Shown one piece after another: positions 44,862 through 54,072 of a stretch of 64,000 nucleotides of DNA. Under the pieces are notes generated by a model. It saw only the letters and a list, made by a program, of their open reading frames with translations, was not told the DNA's origin and ran no database searches. This DNA is from Cervus elaphus (lineage: Eukaryota > Chordata > Mammalia > Artiodactyla > Cervidae): positions 79,589,163 through 79,653,162 of the forward strand of contig NC_057826.1 of NCBI RefSeq assembly GCF_910594005.1, in the 5' to 3' direction. The position numbers and the translations under genes were made by a program. Position 1 is the first letter of the stretch, and each line of letters begins with the position of its first letter.

Positions 44862-44995
44862 GCTGGGACTTTCCTGTCCGTCCAGTGAATTAAAAATTGA
44901 GTTTCCATTTTAGGGGTCATGGCTTCGATCCTTGGTTGGGAAACAAAGACCTCACATTGCCACGTGGCCAAGAAGAAAAGAAAAAAGCAAAAGGG
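44862..44995 (+). repeat. Short CHR-type SINE fragment
   Basis: 'gggactttcctgtccgtcca', 'tggcttcgatccttggttgg' and 'cacattgccacgtggccaag' match a tRNA-derived SINE head with an A-rich tail. Confidence 0.65.
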
Positions 44996-44999
44996 ATCT

Positions 45000-45605
45000 G
45001 TCACCAACAATTCCACTTCTGGAATTGAAATTCCACTCAAAGGAATTGAAAGCAGTGACTCAAACTGATATTTATACACGAATGTATTTATTGGTGAGAT
45101 GCAAGCATTATTTACAATATTAGTTGTAAATGCAGCATTATTTGTAACAGCCAAAATGTGGAAACAACCCAAATGTTCATCAGTGAATGAATACAATATG
45201 TGGTATATGCCATACAATGGAATACTATTCAGCCTTAGAAAGGAATAAAATTCTGACACAGGCTATAATGTGGATGAACCTGGAAGATATTATGCTAAGT
45301 GAAATAAGCCAGTCACAAAGAAGACAGATATTGTATGATTGTACTTTTATGAGCTACCTAGAATAATCAGTTCATAGAGACAGAAAGGAGAATGGTGGCT
45401 GCCAGGGCTAAGGGGAGAAGGCCATGAGGAGTTACTGTTTGAGCGGTACAGAGTTTTAGTTTAGGAAGATGAAAATTTCTGAAGGATAGTGGTGGTGGTT
45501 ATACAACAACGTGAATGTACTTAATGCCACTGAACTGTACACTTAAAAATGATTGAAGTGGTAGGTTTTATGTTATGCATGTTTCACCACAAAAAGACCT
45601 GCTAA
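45000..45605 (+). repeat. L1 ORF2 3' end / 3'UTR fragment
   Basis: 'ggaaacaacccaaatgttca', 'atacaatggaatactattca', 'tatgctaagtgaaataagcc' and 'tgaactgtacacttaaaaat' are diagnostic of an L1 3' end. A (TA)n run lies at about 45708-45722. Confidence 0.85.
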
Positions 45606-45824
45606 AAATGTGATTCCATATATTAGCTTGGAAGATATGAAGATTTCTATTAACATTTAGTTATTTGGTTTGAACATTAAATTTTACTGGGAAGAAACAT
45701 GGAACTTTATATATATATATATAAACATCTAAATGAACAAATAGAAAAATGTTTAAAGTGATGGATGGTAGGTTTGCAGGTGCTTTTGTTTTCTTATATT
45801 TTATATTCATATTTTTCTATGTAT

Positions 45825-46033
45825 TTTTAAATTTTTATTTATTTATTTGGCTGTCCCGGGTCTTAGTTGGTGGCACGCAGGATCTTCATTGAGTCATGTG
45901 GGCTCAGTAGTTGTGGCCTGTGGGCTTAGTTGCTCCAAGACATGTGGGATCTTAGTTCCCTGGCCAGGTATTGAACCTTTATCCCTGCATTGCAAGGCAG
46001 ATTCTTAACCACTGGACCACCAGCAAAGTCCCG
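45825..46033 (-). repeat. CHR-type SINE
   Basis: Reversed SINE from 'tttatttatttatttggctg' through 'gtgggatcttagttccctgg' to 'cttaaccactggaccaccag'. Confidence 0.85.
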
Positions 46034-46054
46034 TTTATCTGTATTTTCTAACTC

Positions 46055-46405
46055 TCCTAAAGTGAATTTGTTGGACTGCAAGGAGATTGAACCAGTCAAT
46101 CCTAATGTTGAATCCTAATATTGAAATCAGCCCTGAATATTCATTGGAAGGACTGATGCTGAGACTGAAGCTCCAATACTTGGGCCACCTGATGTGAAGA
46201 ACCAGCTCATTAGAAAAGACCCTGATGTTGGGAAAGAATGAAGGCAGGAGGAGAAGGGGACAACAGAGGACGAGAGAGTTGGATGACATCACTGACTCAC
46301 TGGGCATGAATTTGAGCAAGCCCTGGGGATGGTAAAGGACAGGGAAGCCTGGTGTGCTGTAGTTCATGGGGTTGCAAACTGAGCGACTGAGCAACAACAC
46401 AAAAG
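46055..46405 (+). mobile_element. BovB LINE 3' end
   Basis: 'ttggactgcaaggagattga', 'gactgatgctgagactgaag', 'aggaggagaaggggacaaca' and 'gcatcactgactcactgg'-like strings (here 'gacatcactgactcactggg') are the 3' end of the RTE-type LINE BovB. This copy is diverged and non-coding. Confidence 0.88.
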
Positions 46406-46975
46406 TGAATTTATGAGTTATTTGGTAGGGCTACATCTCAGCCTCCCTTTTCCCCCAGAACTGGAGGTGCAGCAGCTTCCCTCTCCCACATGTCACTGCC
46501 TTGACCTGGAAATCCACTCTGCTGCTTCCTCTTGACTTTTGCAGCTATACATCTGCTGGTGTCACATTTAATACCTGATTGAAGTTGGCCCTTGGTGTTC
46601 CGGTGAGGAATAGGGTTTTGACAGACAAAACCTGGGAGGAGTGATTCCAGCAGAGAGGATGTCATAAGCAAAAGTGCAAACTTTACAGTGTGAACTTTGG
46701 GAAAGACAAGGGGTCTGGCTAAGTCGCCTTTCCCCACCATAAGTCATTATCATCATCAGTATCATCAACAATGATAAAAAGCTAATGTTTTTTACACTTG
46801 ATGGTTTACAAAGTCCTTTCACAGAATGTCTTCACAATTCTGAGAGGTCAGACCTATTGTCAAATTTTGTAGATGAAGAAATTTTTTTATTTCTCTCTCT
46901 CTCTCTTTTTTTTTTTTTTTTGGTCTGGATGTGAAGAAGAAACATAAAACAAGAACCTCTGTTACTGTGGCAGGG
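46406..46975. other. Unannotated stretch with MIR scrap and T-rich tract
   Basis: A MIR-like remnant lies at about 46785-46880 and a (TC)n/T-run at 46890-46921. I recognise nothing else. Confidence 0.4.
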
Positions 46976-48030
46976 TAGGTCCTCCCCTCGCTGGCACACG
47001 GCTACTTCTGCTTATCAGGGGAAATCTTATCCCTGCTCCCAGTTGCTGAAAAATACCCTCCCCAGAGAGGGAAAGGGTACAACTATGGGCAAATTAACTG
47101 TCACTTTGGGAGACTGGGCTGCATTCTACTTAGAAAAGTCACAAACCAACCAACCCCCACCCCCCACTCCAGGGAGCAGAGAAGAGTTATGGAGAAAACG
47201 TTCTGCTTGGAGAGGAATCTATGGTATTGTGATTTATAACAAGAAACAGTTGCTCTTTGACCCCATTCTTGGCACAGAGCTCCTAAAACACTTGGAATTT
47301 CCAGTGTTGAGAGAGGAATGTTGCTACATTGATGAAGTGACTTTTGGAAAGCCCTTACGTACCAAAGGGATGGGGGCTGGTTGCCAGAGGGACCAGCCTT
47401 GGGATTAGAGCGTTGGAACCTTTGGTACCTGATCCATCTTCAAACTCTGGATCAGAGAGAGGGGCTGGAGGTTCAATCAATGGCAGTGAGTTAATCAATC
47501 ACGCCCATGTAATGAAGCCTCCACAAACCCCAAAAGGATGAGCCTGGAGAGCTTCCAGGTTGGTGAACACATCGATATTCAGGGAGAGTGGCACCTGGAG
47601 AGGGCGCAGAAGCTCTATGCCCTTTGCCCTGTACCTCATGTGCATCTCTTCCATCTGTCCGTTCCTGAGTTAAATCCTTTTCTAATAAACCAGAGATCTA
47701 GTAAGCAAAATCTTTCCTTGTGTTCTGCATTGCTCTAGTAAATTAACTGATACCAAGGCAAGGTTTGATGGAAACTTCAATCTGTTGCCTGTTGGCTAGG
47801 AACCCAGGTGATAACTTGGGGTTGAGACTACTATCTGAAGTTGGGGGAGGGGCAGATTGTAGGACAGAGCCCTTCACTACCTTGTGGGATCTGATGCTCT
47901 CTCCAGGTAGTGTCAGGATTGAGTTGAATTGTAGGACACCCTGCTGGTATCCCAGAATTGCTTGGTGCTGTGGGACACCTGCCCCTTCCTGATACACATT
48001 GGGATTGGGTCCAGAACCTTTAGGATCCCT
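46975..48030 (+). repeat. Ancient mammalian LTR-like element
   Basis: The block 'gtaatgaagcctccacaaac', 'gagagcttccaggttggtga', 'ttctaataaaccagagatct', 'ggatctgatgctctctccag' and 'attgagttgaattgtaggac' is a pattern I associate with a widespread old mammalian LTR (solo), with an AATAAA near 47684. I am not certain of the family name. Confidence 0.5.
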
Positions 48031-48393
48031 ACTGAGGTGGCCCCTGCTTCTCTCTGCTTTTGGATTCATTTTGGAGGGAATCCTTTTCAGTGCCCGGGGC
48101 ATGCTCTTCTCTTTTAGTGTTCCAAGGAGGACAAAAGCCTCTTTTCACTTGTTTTCCTCAGAAAAGTGGAGAGACTGATGCTTTCACAAAGAACTACTCT
48201 GTCTAGGGCCACCTGCCTCAGCAAATGGAATCTCTGCTCACCATTGGTTCTTCACAGAGTGGGTTTGGCAGAACCTAAGCTGCCTGTCTGCACCGTTAAG
48301 GCAAGGGAAATTGGAAGGGTAGCTTCTTTTTATTCTACCTTAGCATGAAGGGACTACAAATATTTTGAACAACCATCAATGACAAGTGTCCAT

Positions 48394-48608
48394 ACATGTT
48401 GTTCTTTAGTTGCTAAGTCATGTGCGACTCTTTGTGACCCCATGGACTGCCACCTGCTAGGCCCCTCTGTCCATGGGATTTCCCAGGCAAGAAGACTGGA
48501 GTGGGTTGCCATTTCCTTCTCCAGGGAATCTTCCCAACCCAGGGATTGAACCTGCATCTCCTGCATTGGCGGGTGGCTTCTTTAGCACCGAGCCACCAGG
48601 GAAGCCTG
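48394..48608 (-). repeat. Bov-tA SINE
   Basis: Reversed, nearly full length: 'tgttctttagttgctaagtc', 'gtgaccccatggactgccac', 'ggattgaacctgcatctcct' and 'gagccaccagggaagcctg'. Confidence 0.92.
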
Positions 48609-48784
48609 TCCATACACAGACAACCGTAATTCGCCTTCTAGTATCAGGGTGGAGTCCTTCTCTCTTTGCTTTCTGTGTCTAGTTAATGCTGATGATTTAA
48701 TTTCTGTGCTCTCTTAGCCTCTCTCACCCCCGTAAGGCAGCTTTCCCAGCTGAAAGCTCTGCTCTCTCTCTCTCTCTCATAGGG

Positions 48785-49045
48785 AGTTAACTATCATCTA
48801 GTGGTCAAAGGTCCAGGCTCTGAGGTTAGGCTACCTGGAACTTAATTCTGCCTCCGCAAGTTACTAGCTGTTTGATATTTAACAAGTTTCTCAATTTCTC
48901 TGCGCTTTAATTAATTGTACTACTGACTGGACTGGGTTACTGTGAGGATGAAATGAAATAACACAGGAAAGAATGCAGCCCATTTCCAGGTACATGTTTT
49001 GTGCTTAATAAGTGATAGACACTAATACAGTCAGTATTATTGTGT
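48785..49045 (-). repeat. MIR element, near complete
   Basis: 'gtggtcaaaggtccaggctc', 'cctccgcaagttactagctg', 'gttactgtgaggatgaaatg' and 'gtgcttaataagtgatagac' span a nearly complete MIR. Orientation is tentative. Confidence 0.7.
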
Positions 49046-49645
49046 TTCCAATCTGAGGAACATTGCTAATTCACTATTTGTAGAGCAGAGAAAGATGATT
49101 GCACTGCTGCTCAGAGAAATAGCTAGCTTTTCCTTCTGGTAAATTCCCAGCCCCACCCTTTCCTCCCAGGGCCCCTTTAATGACTCACCCCTCAGGTATT
49201 CTCACTCCTCTCTCCCAGACAAGTGTCCTGAGGGAGCAATTGAGGAAGTCACTTGTGTCCCTGCCTGTGGTCCAGAGGAGGACTTGAATCCCGGGTCACA
49301 AGCTTCTCAGCTGTCAGGTTGTCTAAGGTTGAGAAGGTCACGTGGTTGACCCAAAGATGGGCTTTGGGCCCAAAGCAGCTGCTTTTGGTGCCCCCCCTGC
49401 CACACATTCTCAGGCCCCCTTTGATTTGAGCTGCACCCACAGTGGATCTGCCCCCCCCCCCCCCAGCCGGCCTCAATCCTGCCAGCACCCCATCCAAAAG
49501 GTCTGTCTCGGTTTTTCTCCCTCATTTGACAGAACTGTGGTGAGAGGAGAGGAGAGTTAATGCCTTGGGGGCCACCCTCGTGGTGGAGGTCATGGGTCAA
49601 TGCCCCAGTCTCCTGTCTTTCAAAGGGTCAGTTCTCTTTTTTCTT
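49046..49645. other. Unannotated intergenic stretch
   Basis: No gene or repeat is recognised apart from a poly-C run at about 49451-49465. Confidence 0.45.
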
Positions 49646-49649
49646 TTCT

Positions 49650-49842
49650 CTTTATGAATCCATTGACTGTAGCCTGCCAGGCTCCTCTGTCCATGGAAAT
49701 TCCCAGGCAAGAATACTGGAGTGGGTGGCCATTTCCTTCTCCAGAGGATCTTCCCGACCCAGGGACTGAACTCATGTCTCATGTGTCTCCTGCACTGCAG
49801 GCAGAATCTTTTACCACAGAGCCATTGGGGAAAGGCCCTTAG
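49650..49842 (-). repeat. Bov-tA SINE
   Basis: Reversed copy: 'tccattgactgtagcctgcc', 'caggcaagaatactggagtg' and 'gcagaatcttttaccacaga'. Confidence 0.88.
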
Positions 49843-49861
49843 CATCTAAAAAATTAATAAG

Positions 49862-50165
49862 TAAACTAGTTAATTTTTTTGCTGTGCCGGGTCTTTGTTG
49901 CTGCTCCGGCTTCTCTCTAGTTGCGGTCTGTGGGCTTCTCACTGTGGTGGCTTCTCTTGTTGCGGAGCATGGGCCCTAGGGTGCGCAGGCTCAGTAGTGG
50001 CAGCATGAGGGCTCGGTAGTTGAGGCTTCAGGCTCTTACAGGCCCAGTAACTGTGGCTCAGGGCTTATTTGCTCTGTGGCATGTGGGCTCTTCCTGGATC
50101 AGGGATCGACCTGTGTTTCCTGCATTGGTAGGCGGACCCTCTACCACTGAGTCACCAGGAAAGGT
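49862..50165 (-). repeat. CHR-type SINE
   Basis: Reversed, near full length: 'tttgctgtgccgggtctttg', 'ctctctagttgcggtctgtg', 'ttgttgcggagcatgggccc' and 'ctaccactgagtcaccagga'. It abuts the preceding Bov-tA copy. Confidence 0.92.
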
Positions 50166-50489
50166 CCAGAGGGTCAATTCTGAGGTATGCCCTATTACTC
50201 TTCAGAGGGCCTCTGACAGGACTGAGCTCCACAACAGTAGCTAGCTCAACAGATACCTTTTGGGGGCATCATCTCCTTCCCTGACTCACATTTTCTGCTC
50301 CATCCCTTCTGACCCTTGGGAGCACCCTCCAGGAAGTCTCGCGCTCTGGCCTCAGACGGTGTTTTCAGGGGAACACAATCCAAGCCCTCTGCCATGCTTC
50401 CTTCTCATTGTTTATCCTCTGGATGTCTTTGTGACTAGGATCCCTCCCTGTCTGGAAGGAAAGAGGGCAAAAGTGGGAACAGAAATGAA

Positions 50490-50665
50490 TCTAACTCCTT
50501 TGGAGATGGGAAATCATGTATTCATGTACCTACAGCTTTCTAATCTTTTATCTCACTCAAATTTTAGCAACAAACCTGTGGGGCAGATTATTATTAGCCC
50601 CATTTTATGGACGAAGAAAATGAGATGCTGTGAGAGTTTAAGTAACTAGTCTAAGCTCATACAAA
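50490..50665 (+). repeat. MIR fragment
   Basis: 'cccattttatggacgaagaa', then 'gtttaagtaactagtctaag', follow the MIR core. Confidence 0.6.
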
Positions 50666-50689
50666 AACTTTAAAAAACCAGGTCTATGC

Positions 50690-50748
50690 TCTGTCATCCA
50701 TGGGGTCGAAAAGAATCAGACACTGAGCAACTGAACTGAACTGATGCT
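50690..50748 (+). repeat. BovB/Bov-tA tail fragment
   Basis: 'gtcatccatggggtcgaaaa' and 'gaatcagacactgagcaact' form the terminal piece shared by BovB and Bov-tA elements. Confidence 0.65.
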
Positions 50749-50837
50749 CTTTCAGCTGCTTTCTTTTACAGGTGAGGTCCTCTGAAAGAGTCCTCTGGAA
50801 GCAGGACTTTGAATCAATCAAGTAAATTTATCAGGGT

Positions 50838-50970
50838 TTGTTTTGTTTTGTTTTTTTTGGTTTCATCCTGTGGCATGTGGGATCTTAGTTTCCTGACCAA
50901 GGATTGAACCCATATCTCCTGCACTGGAAGCTCGGAGTCTTAACCACTGGACCATCAGGGAAGTTCCTAT
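50838..50970 (-). repeat. CHR-type SINE fragment
   Basis: Reversed: 'gtggcatgtgggatcttagt', 'ccaaggattgaacccatatc' and 'cttaaccactggaccatcag'. Confidence 0.85.
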
Positions 50971-50984
50971 CAACTTTTTTAAGT

Positions 50985-51132
50985 TAAATATTTTTTTTTA
51001 AGTTAAATATTTTAACAGCATTATTTAAGTAGAGTTAAGCATTATTATTAACACTGCCCATATTTAAGGTGTACATGTGATGAGTTTTGACATACTTATG
51101 TGCCAGTGAAACCATCAGCACAATTAAGATAG
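50985..51132 (+). repeat. Old L1-like 3' sequence, left part of the retroviral target
   Basis: 'aaggtgtacatgtgatgag' and 'gtgaaaccatcagcacaatt' resemble L1M 3'UTR. The same repeat resumes after the provirus at 58461 ('gatagtgaacatatgtatca'), so the retrovirus split an older element. Confidence 0.65.
51128..51132 (+). other. Left target-site duplication GATAG
   Basis: GATAG directly precedes the 5' LTR (TG start) and recurs at 58461-58465 directly after the 3' LTR (CA end). Up to nine bases (gatagtgaa) could be matched if the LTR start is placed differently. Confidence 0.8.
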
Positions 51133-51560
51133 TGAAGGAGTCTTTTGGGCCTAGAAAAGAGAACAACAGTCTCAAAGGCCCCTTGCTGAATCATCTAACT
51201 TCGGAGAAAACAAAGCATAACTTTAGTTCCATCCTGATGCTCCAGGCCAGCTGCATCTATCTGGGACTTATCACCCCCTGTCCGGAAACCTACCACCCCC
51301 TACACCCGCCCAGAAGACTTATCACCCCCTGCCCAACTACAAGTGTCATCTCAACAAAAGAATACTCAAAATATCCCACTTGATTGACGTTTCCCTTATC
51401 GCTTCCACAAACCTCCCTATAAGTATGAAGCCTCCCTGATCCCTTTCGGCGCTCAGCCTGGTCATTAGGCCGACTGTCGCCCCTCCTTGCCTGAATAAAG
51501 GTAACCTACTTCTGTTGAGGTCGTCTTTCCTTTTCTGCCTCGCTGGAACCATGCCTTACA
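51133..51560 (+). repeat. 5' LTR
   Basis: The LTR starts TGAAGGAG and ends CTTACA. U3 has a repeated 'acttatcaccccctg' at about 51267 and 51318. A TATAAG box lies at 51418-51423 and AATAAA at 51494-51499, consistent with U3-R-U5 order. It is identical to the 3' LTR except that base 2 is G here and A there. Confidence 0.95.
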
Positions 51561-51564
51561 TTTT

Positions 51565-51582
51565 TGGTGCCGAAACCCGGGA
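51565..51582 (+). other. Primer binding site, tRNA-Phe type
   Basis: TGGTGCCGAAACCCGGGA begins 5 bp after the 5' LTR. It is the reverse complement of the 3' end of mammalian tRNA-Phe with CCA, from my knowledge of that tRNA. Confidence 0.88.
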
Positions 51583-52099
51583 GGGGGCGAGGCACTCGTC
51601 TCACTCTCTCTCACTCTCCCTCCCTCTCACTGTTTTCCCCTTTTCCCGGAGTCTGGGAGCGCAAACATCCTCCGAGCTCACTTCTCTGCCAGGGCTCTTA
51701 AGTTCCCCTCGGGGACGCCTAGTGCCTCCGTGAGCGGTGCAAGTCTTGTGCTAAGACTTTATTGATGATTTGCGTACCCCCAGGCCTCGGCTTTACCCCC
51801 TTTTCTCTCTCTCTCTGACGACCTCCAGAATAGGGACCTCTTGCCATTCGACCGCTCTACATGCAACACTCCACTCCAGCCGGCCCCTAGATTAAGGTAA
51901 GATCCGATCCGGACGGAGTTCTAGAGGCGCCCTAGAATTCAGTCCTCTCCGGGTCCCAGGGACCCCCGGCCCAGGGCCACTCTGTGGGCGACGGTGGGGG
52001 ACGCTCCACCTCGACACAGAGCTCTCTTCTCATAACTCCTATTGCGACTGCGGGTGACGACTCGAGTTCCCAATAGGAGCCTCTGCTTGCCTTTCAATT
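51583..52099 (+). other. Retroviral leader with putative major splice donor
   Basis: The untranslated leader is rich in pyrimidines. A strong donor (AAG|GTAAGAT) lies at 51896/51897 and could generate a subgenomic env RNA. Packaging signals cannot be identified by eye. Confidence 0.55.
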
Positions 52100-53727
52100 A
52101 TGGGGTCTGGCCACTCTGTCCCAAAAGATTCCCCTCTGGCCTGTGTTCTCAAAAATCTCAAACCACTCTCACTCACTGAACTCAAAGCTAACCGCTTAAA
52201 GCAACTCTATACACAGATTTGGCCTCAATATCAATTAGGCAATCAAGACCGCTGGCCTGAGGTCGGCACATTTGACTTTAACATTCTCCAAAATCTCACT
52301 GACTTCCTTAAACGAAATGGCAAGTGGTCGGAGATCCCCTATGCCCAAGCCTTTTGGGCTCTTCGGAGCAGGCCCTCCCTATGCCAGGCCTGCTCCACCC
52401 ACGAAGTCCTTCTATGCACCTTGCCTCCCAAGCAAAAGAGCTCTTCTTCCTCAACTAACCGCAGACCGCAACCTTCTGCACCCCTAGAGTTCGACCCCGC
52501 GGACGAGCCCCCTCCCTACCCGCCACCCCGCCACCCCTCTCCTTCCCCTTCATCCAACTCACCTACTGGCACTGAAACCTCTCCTGACTCTCCCTCAACC
52601 CTGCTACCCCATCTCCCCGACTCCCCCTCCCCGCTTCCTTCCCCCCTGCCACACGGTCACGGTACCCAGCACATGTTTCCCCTAAGAGAGGTTGCAGGAC
52701 CAGAGGGCCCCACCCGAGTCCATGTGCCATTTTCATTGTCAGATATGAGCCAGATAAAAAAAAAGTTAGGATCATTCTGAAAAATAGATACAAAAAAAAA
52801 TTCCTGAGACTCTCCCAGGCCTATAACCTCACATAGAGTGACGTATATTATATCCTAAATGCCACTCTCACCCCAGATGAAAAAGACCGTATCTGGCAAG
52901 TGGCAAAAGCCCATGCTGATCATTTACATAACCAAGACCGGGACAGCCCAGTTGCTGATGAGGCTGTGCCTCAGTTAGATCCCCACTGGACTTACCAGCC
53001 CGGTGACCCAGGTATCAGGAGACTTAATCATATGATCACCTGCATTCTAGAAGGAATGCAGAAAAATACTCATATCCATGTCAATTATGATAGAGTCAGA
53101 GAAGTCACCCAAGGGGCAGACGAAAATCCAGCCTTATTCTTGGCACGCCTCACAGAGGCAGTCCAAAAGTATACCAACCTAGATATCACTACCCCTGCTG
53201 GGTTACTGTACCTTCATGTTCAGTTCATCAGCCAATCTGCCCCTGACATCAGACGCAAGCTTCGCCAACTAGAAAAGGGCCCTGAGACCCCCCAGAGAGA
53301 CCTTCTAGAAGTAGCCTTCAAGATGTTCAATAATAGAGAGGAAGAGGCTAAGAGAGAAAAAGAACGTGAGAGAAAAGCTAAATATGCCCTTTTGGCAGCA
53401 GCAATTAAAGAAAGAAATCAGCCTGGCCCAAGTCATCCCAGAACGGGTCTTAAGACTCCCCCTGGACCCTGCTTCCGATGCAACCAGTCAGGACACTGGG
53501 CAAAGGCATGCCCAAACCCGCGGCCCCCGACAAAAGCATGCCCAACCTGTGGCCAATGGGGACACTGGAAGATGGACTGTCCCCGGGAGTGCCCTGGCAC
53601 CCCTGGGGAGGTCCCCACCTCCCAGACCTGGAGAGTGGAATGTCCACAGGGACGCCCTGGCGCATCTGAAGAGATCCCCACTTCTCCCCTGAACCCCAGC
53701 CCAACTCTACAAGAATTGTTCCAATGA
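52100..53727 (+). pseudogene. gag: gag, disrupted in capsid region
   Basis: The first segment (52100-52780) encodes a matrix-like region with N-terminal glycine (MGSGHS, a myristoylation context) and a proline-rich part holding the late-domain motif PPPY (residues 137-140). It ends at TGA 52778. Capsid and nucleocapsid continue in another frame up to 53727 after a second stop, TAG 52834. Nine-A runs at 52756-52764 and 52792-52800 bracket the break. The capsid part shows a major-homology-like block (QGADENPALFLARL). Two CCHC knuckles follow: 53470-53511 (CFRCNQSGHWAKAC) and 53539-53580 (CPTCGQWGHWKMDC). A coiled, charged EK-rich stretch precedes them. The gag frame ends at TGA 53725-53727. Confidence 0.88.
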
Positions 53728-54072
53728 TGGGGCCCGGGTTCCAGCCCCCCGGCCCGTGTCTTGAACACGAGCTCGGAACTTAGGGTAGACGGGGTAGTGG
53801 CCGGAAAAAAGACCTCTTTTATAATAGACACTGGAGCCACTTTCTCTCTCTTAACTTCCTACTCTGGCCCAACTCAAGACTCAGAAATCACAATCAAGGG
53901 GGTCTCTAGAGTTCCCCTAAGGCCAAAAATCAGCCCTCCATTACTCTGTCAATTTAGAAAATCAACCCTTATACACTCATTCCTTATAATGCCTCAGTGC
54001 CCAATGGCACTTCTAGGGAGAGATTTGTTATCCAAATTGGGGGTCTTTATTACCATACCCCCCTCGATATAG
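53728..54072 (+). pseudogene. pro: pro, retroviral aspartic protease
   Basis: The frame is continuous with the gag 3' frame through the TGA at 53725, as in gammaretroviruses, where protease is made by stop readthrough. The active-site motif DTGAT lies at 53827-53841 and the flap/C-terminal LLGRDLL near 54007-54030. The frame closes at TAG 54070-54072, just after a six-C run, while pol is in a different frame overlapping from about 53997. That shift is probably an indel. Confidence 0.85.

Noticed and set aside
51262..51335. CRISPR-like repeated C-rich boxes
   Set aside because: Only two or three imperfect copies inside a retroviral U3 in a mammalian genome. This is not a CRISPR array.
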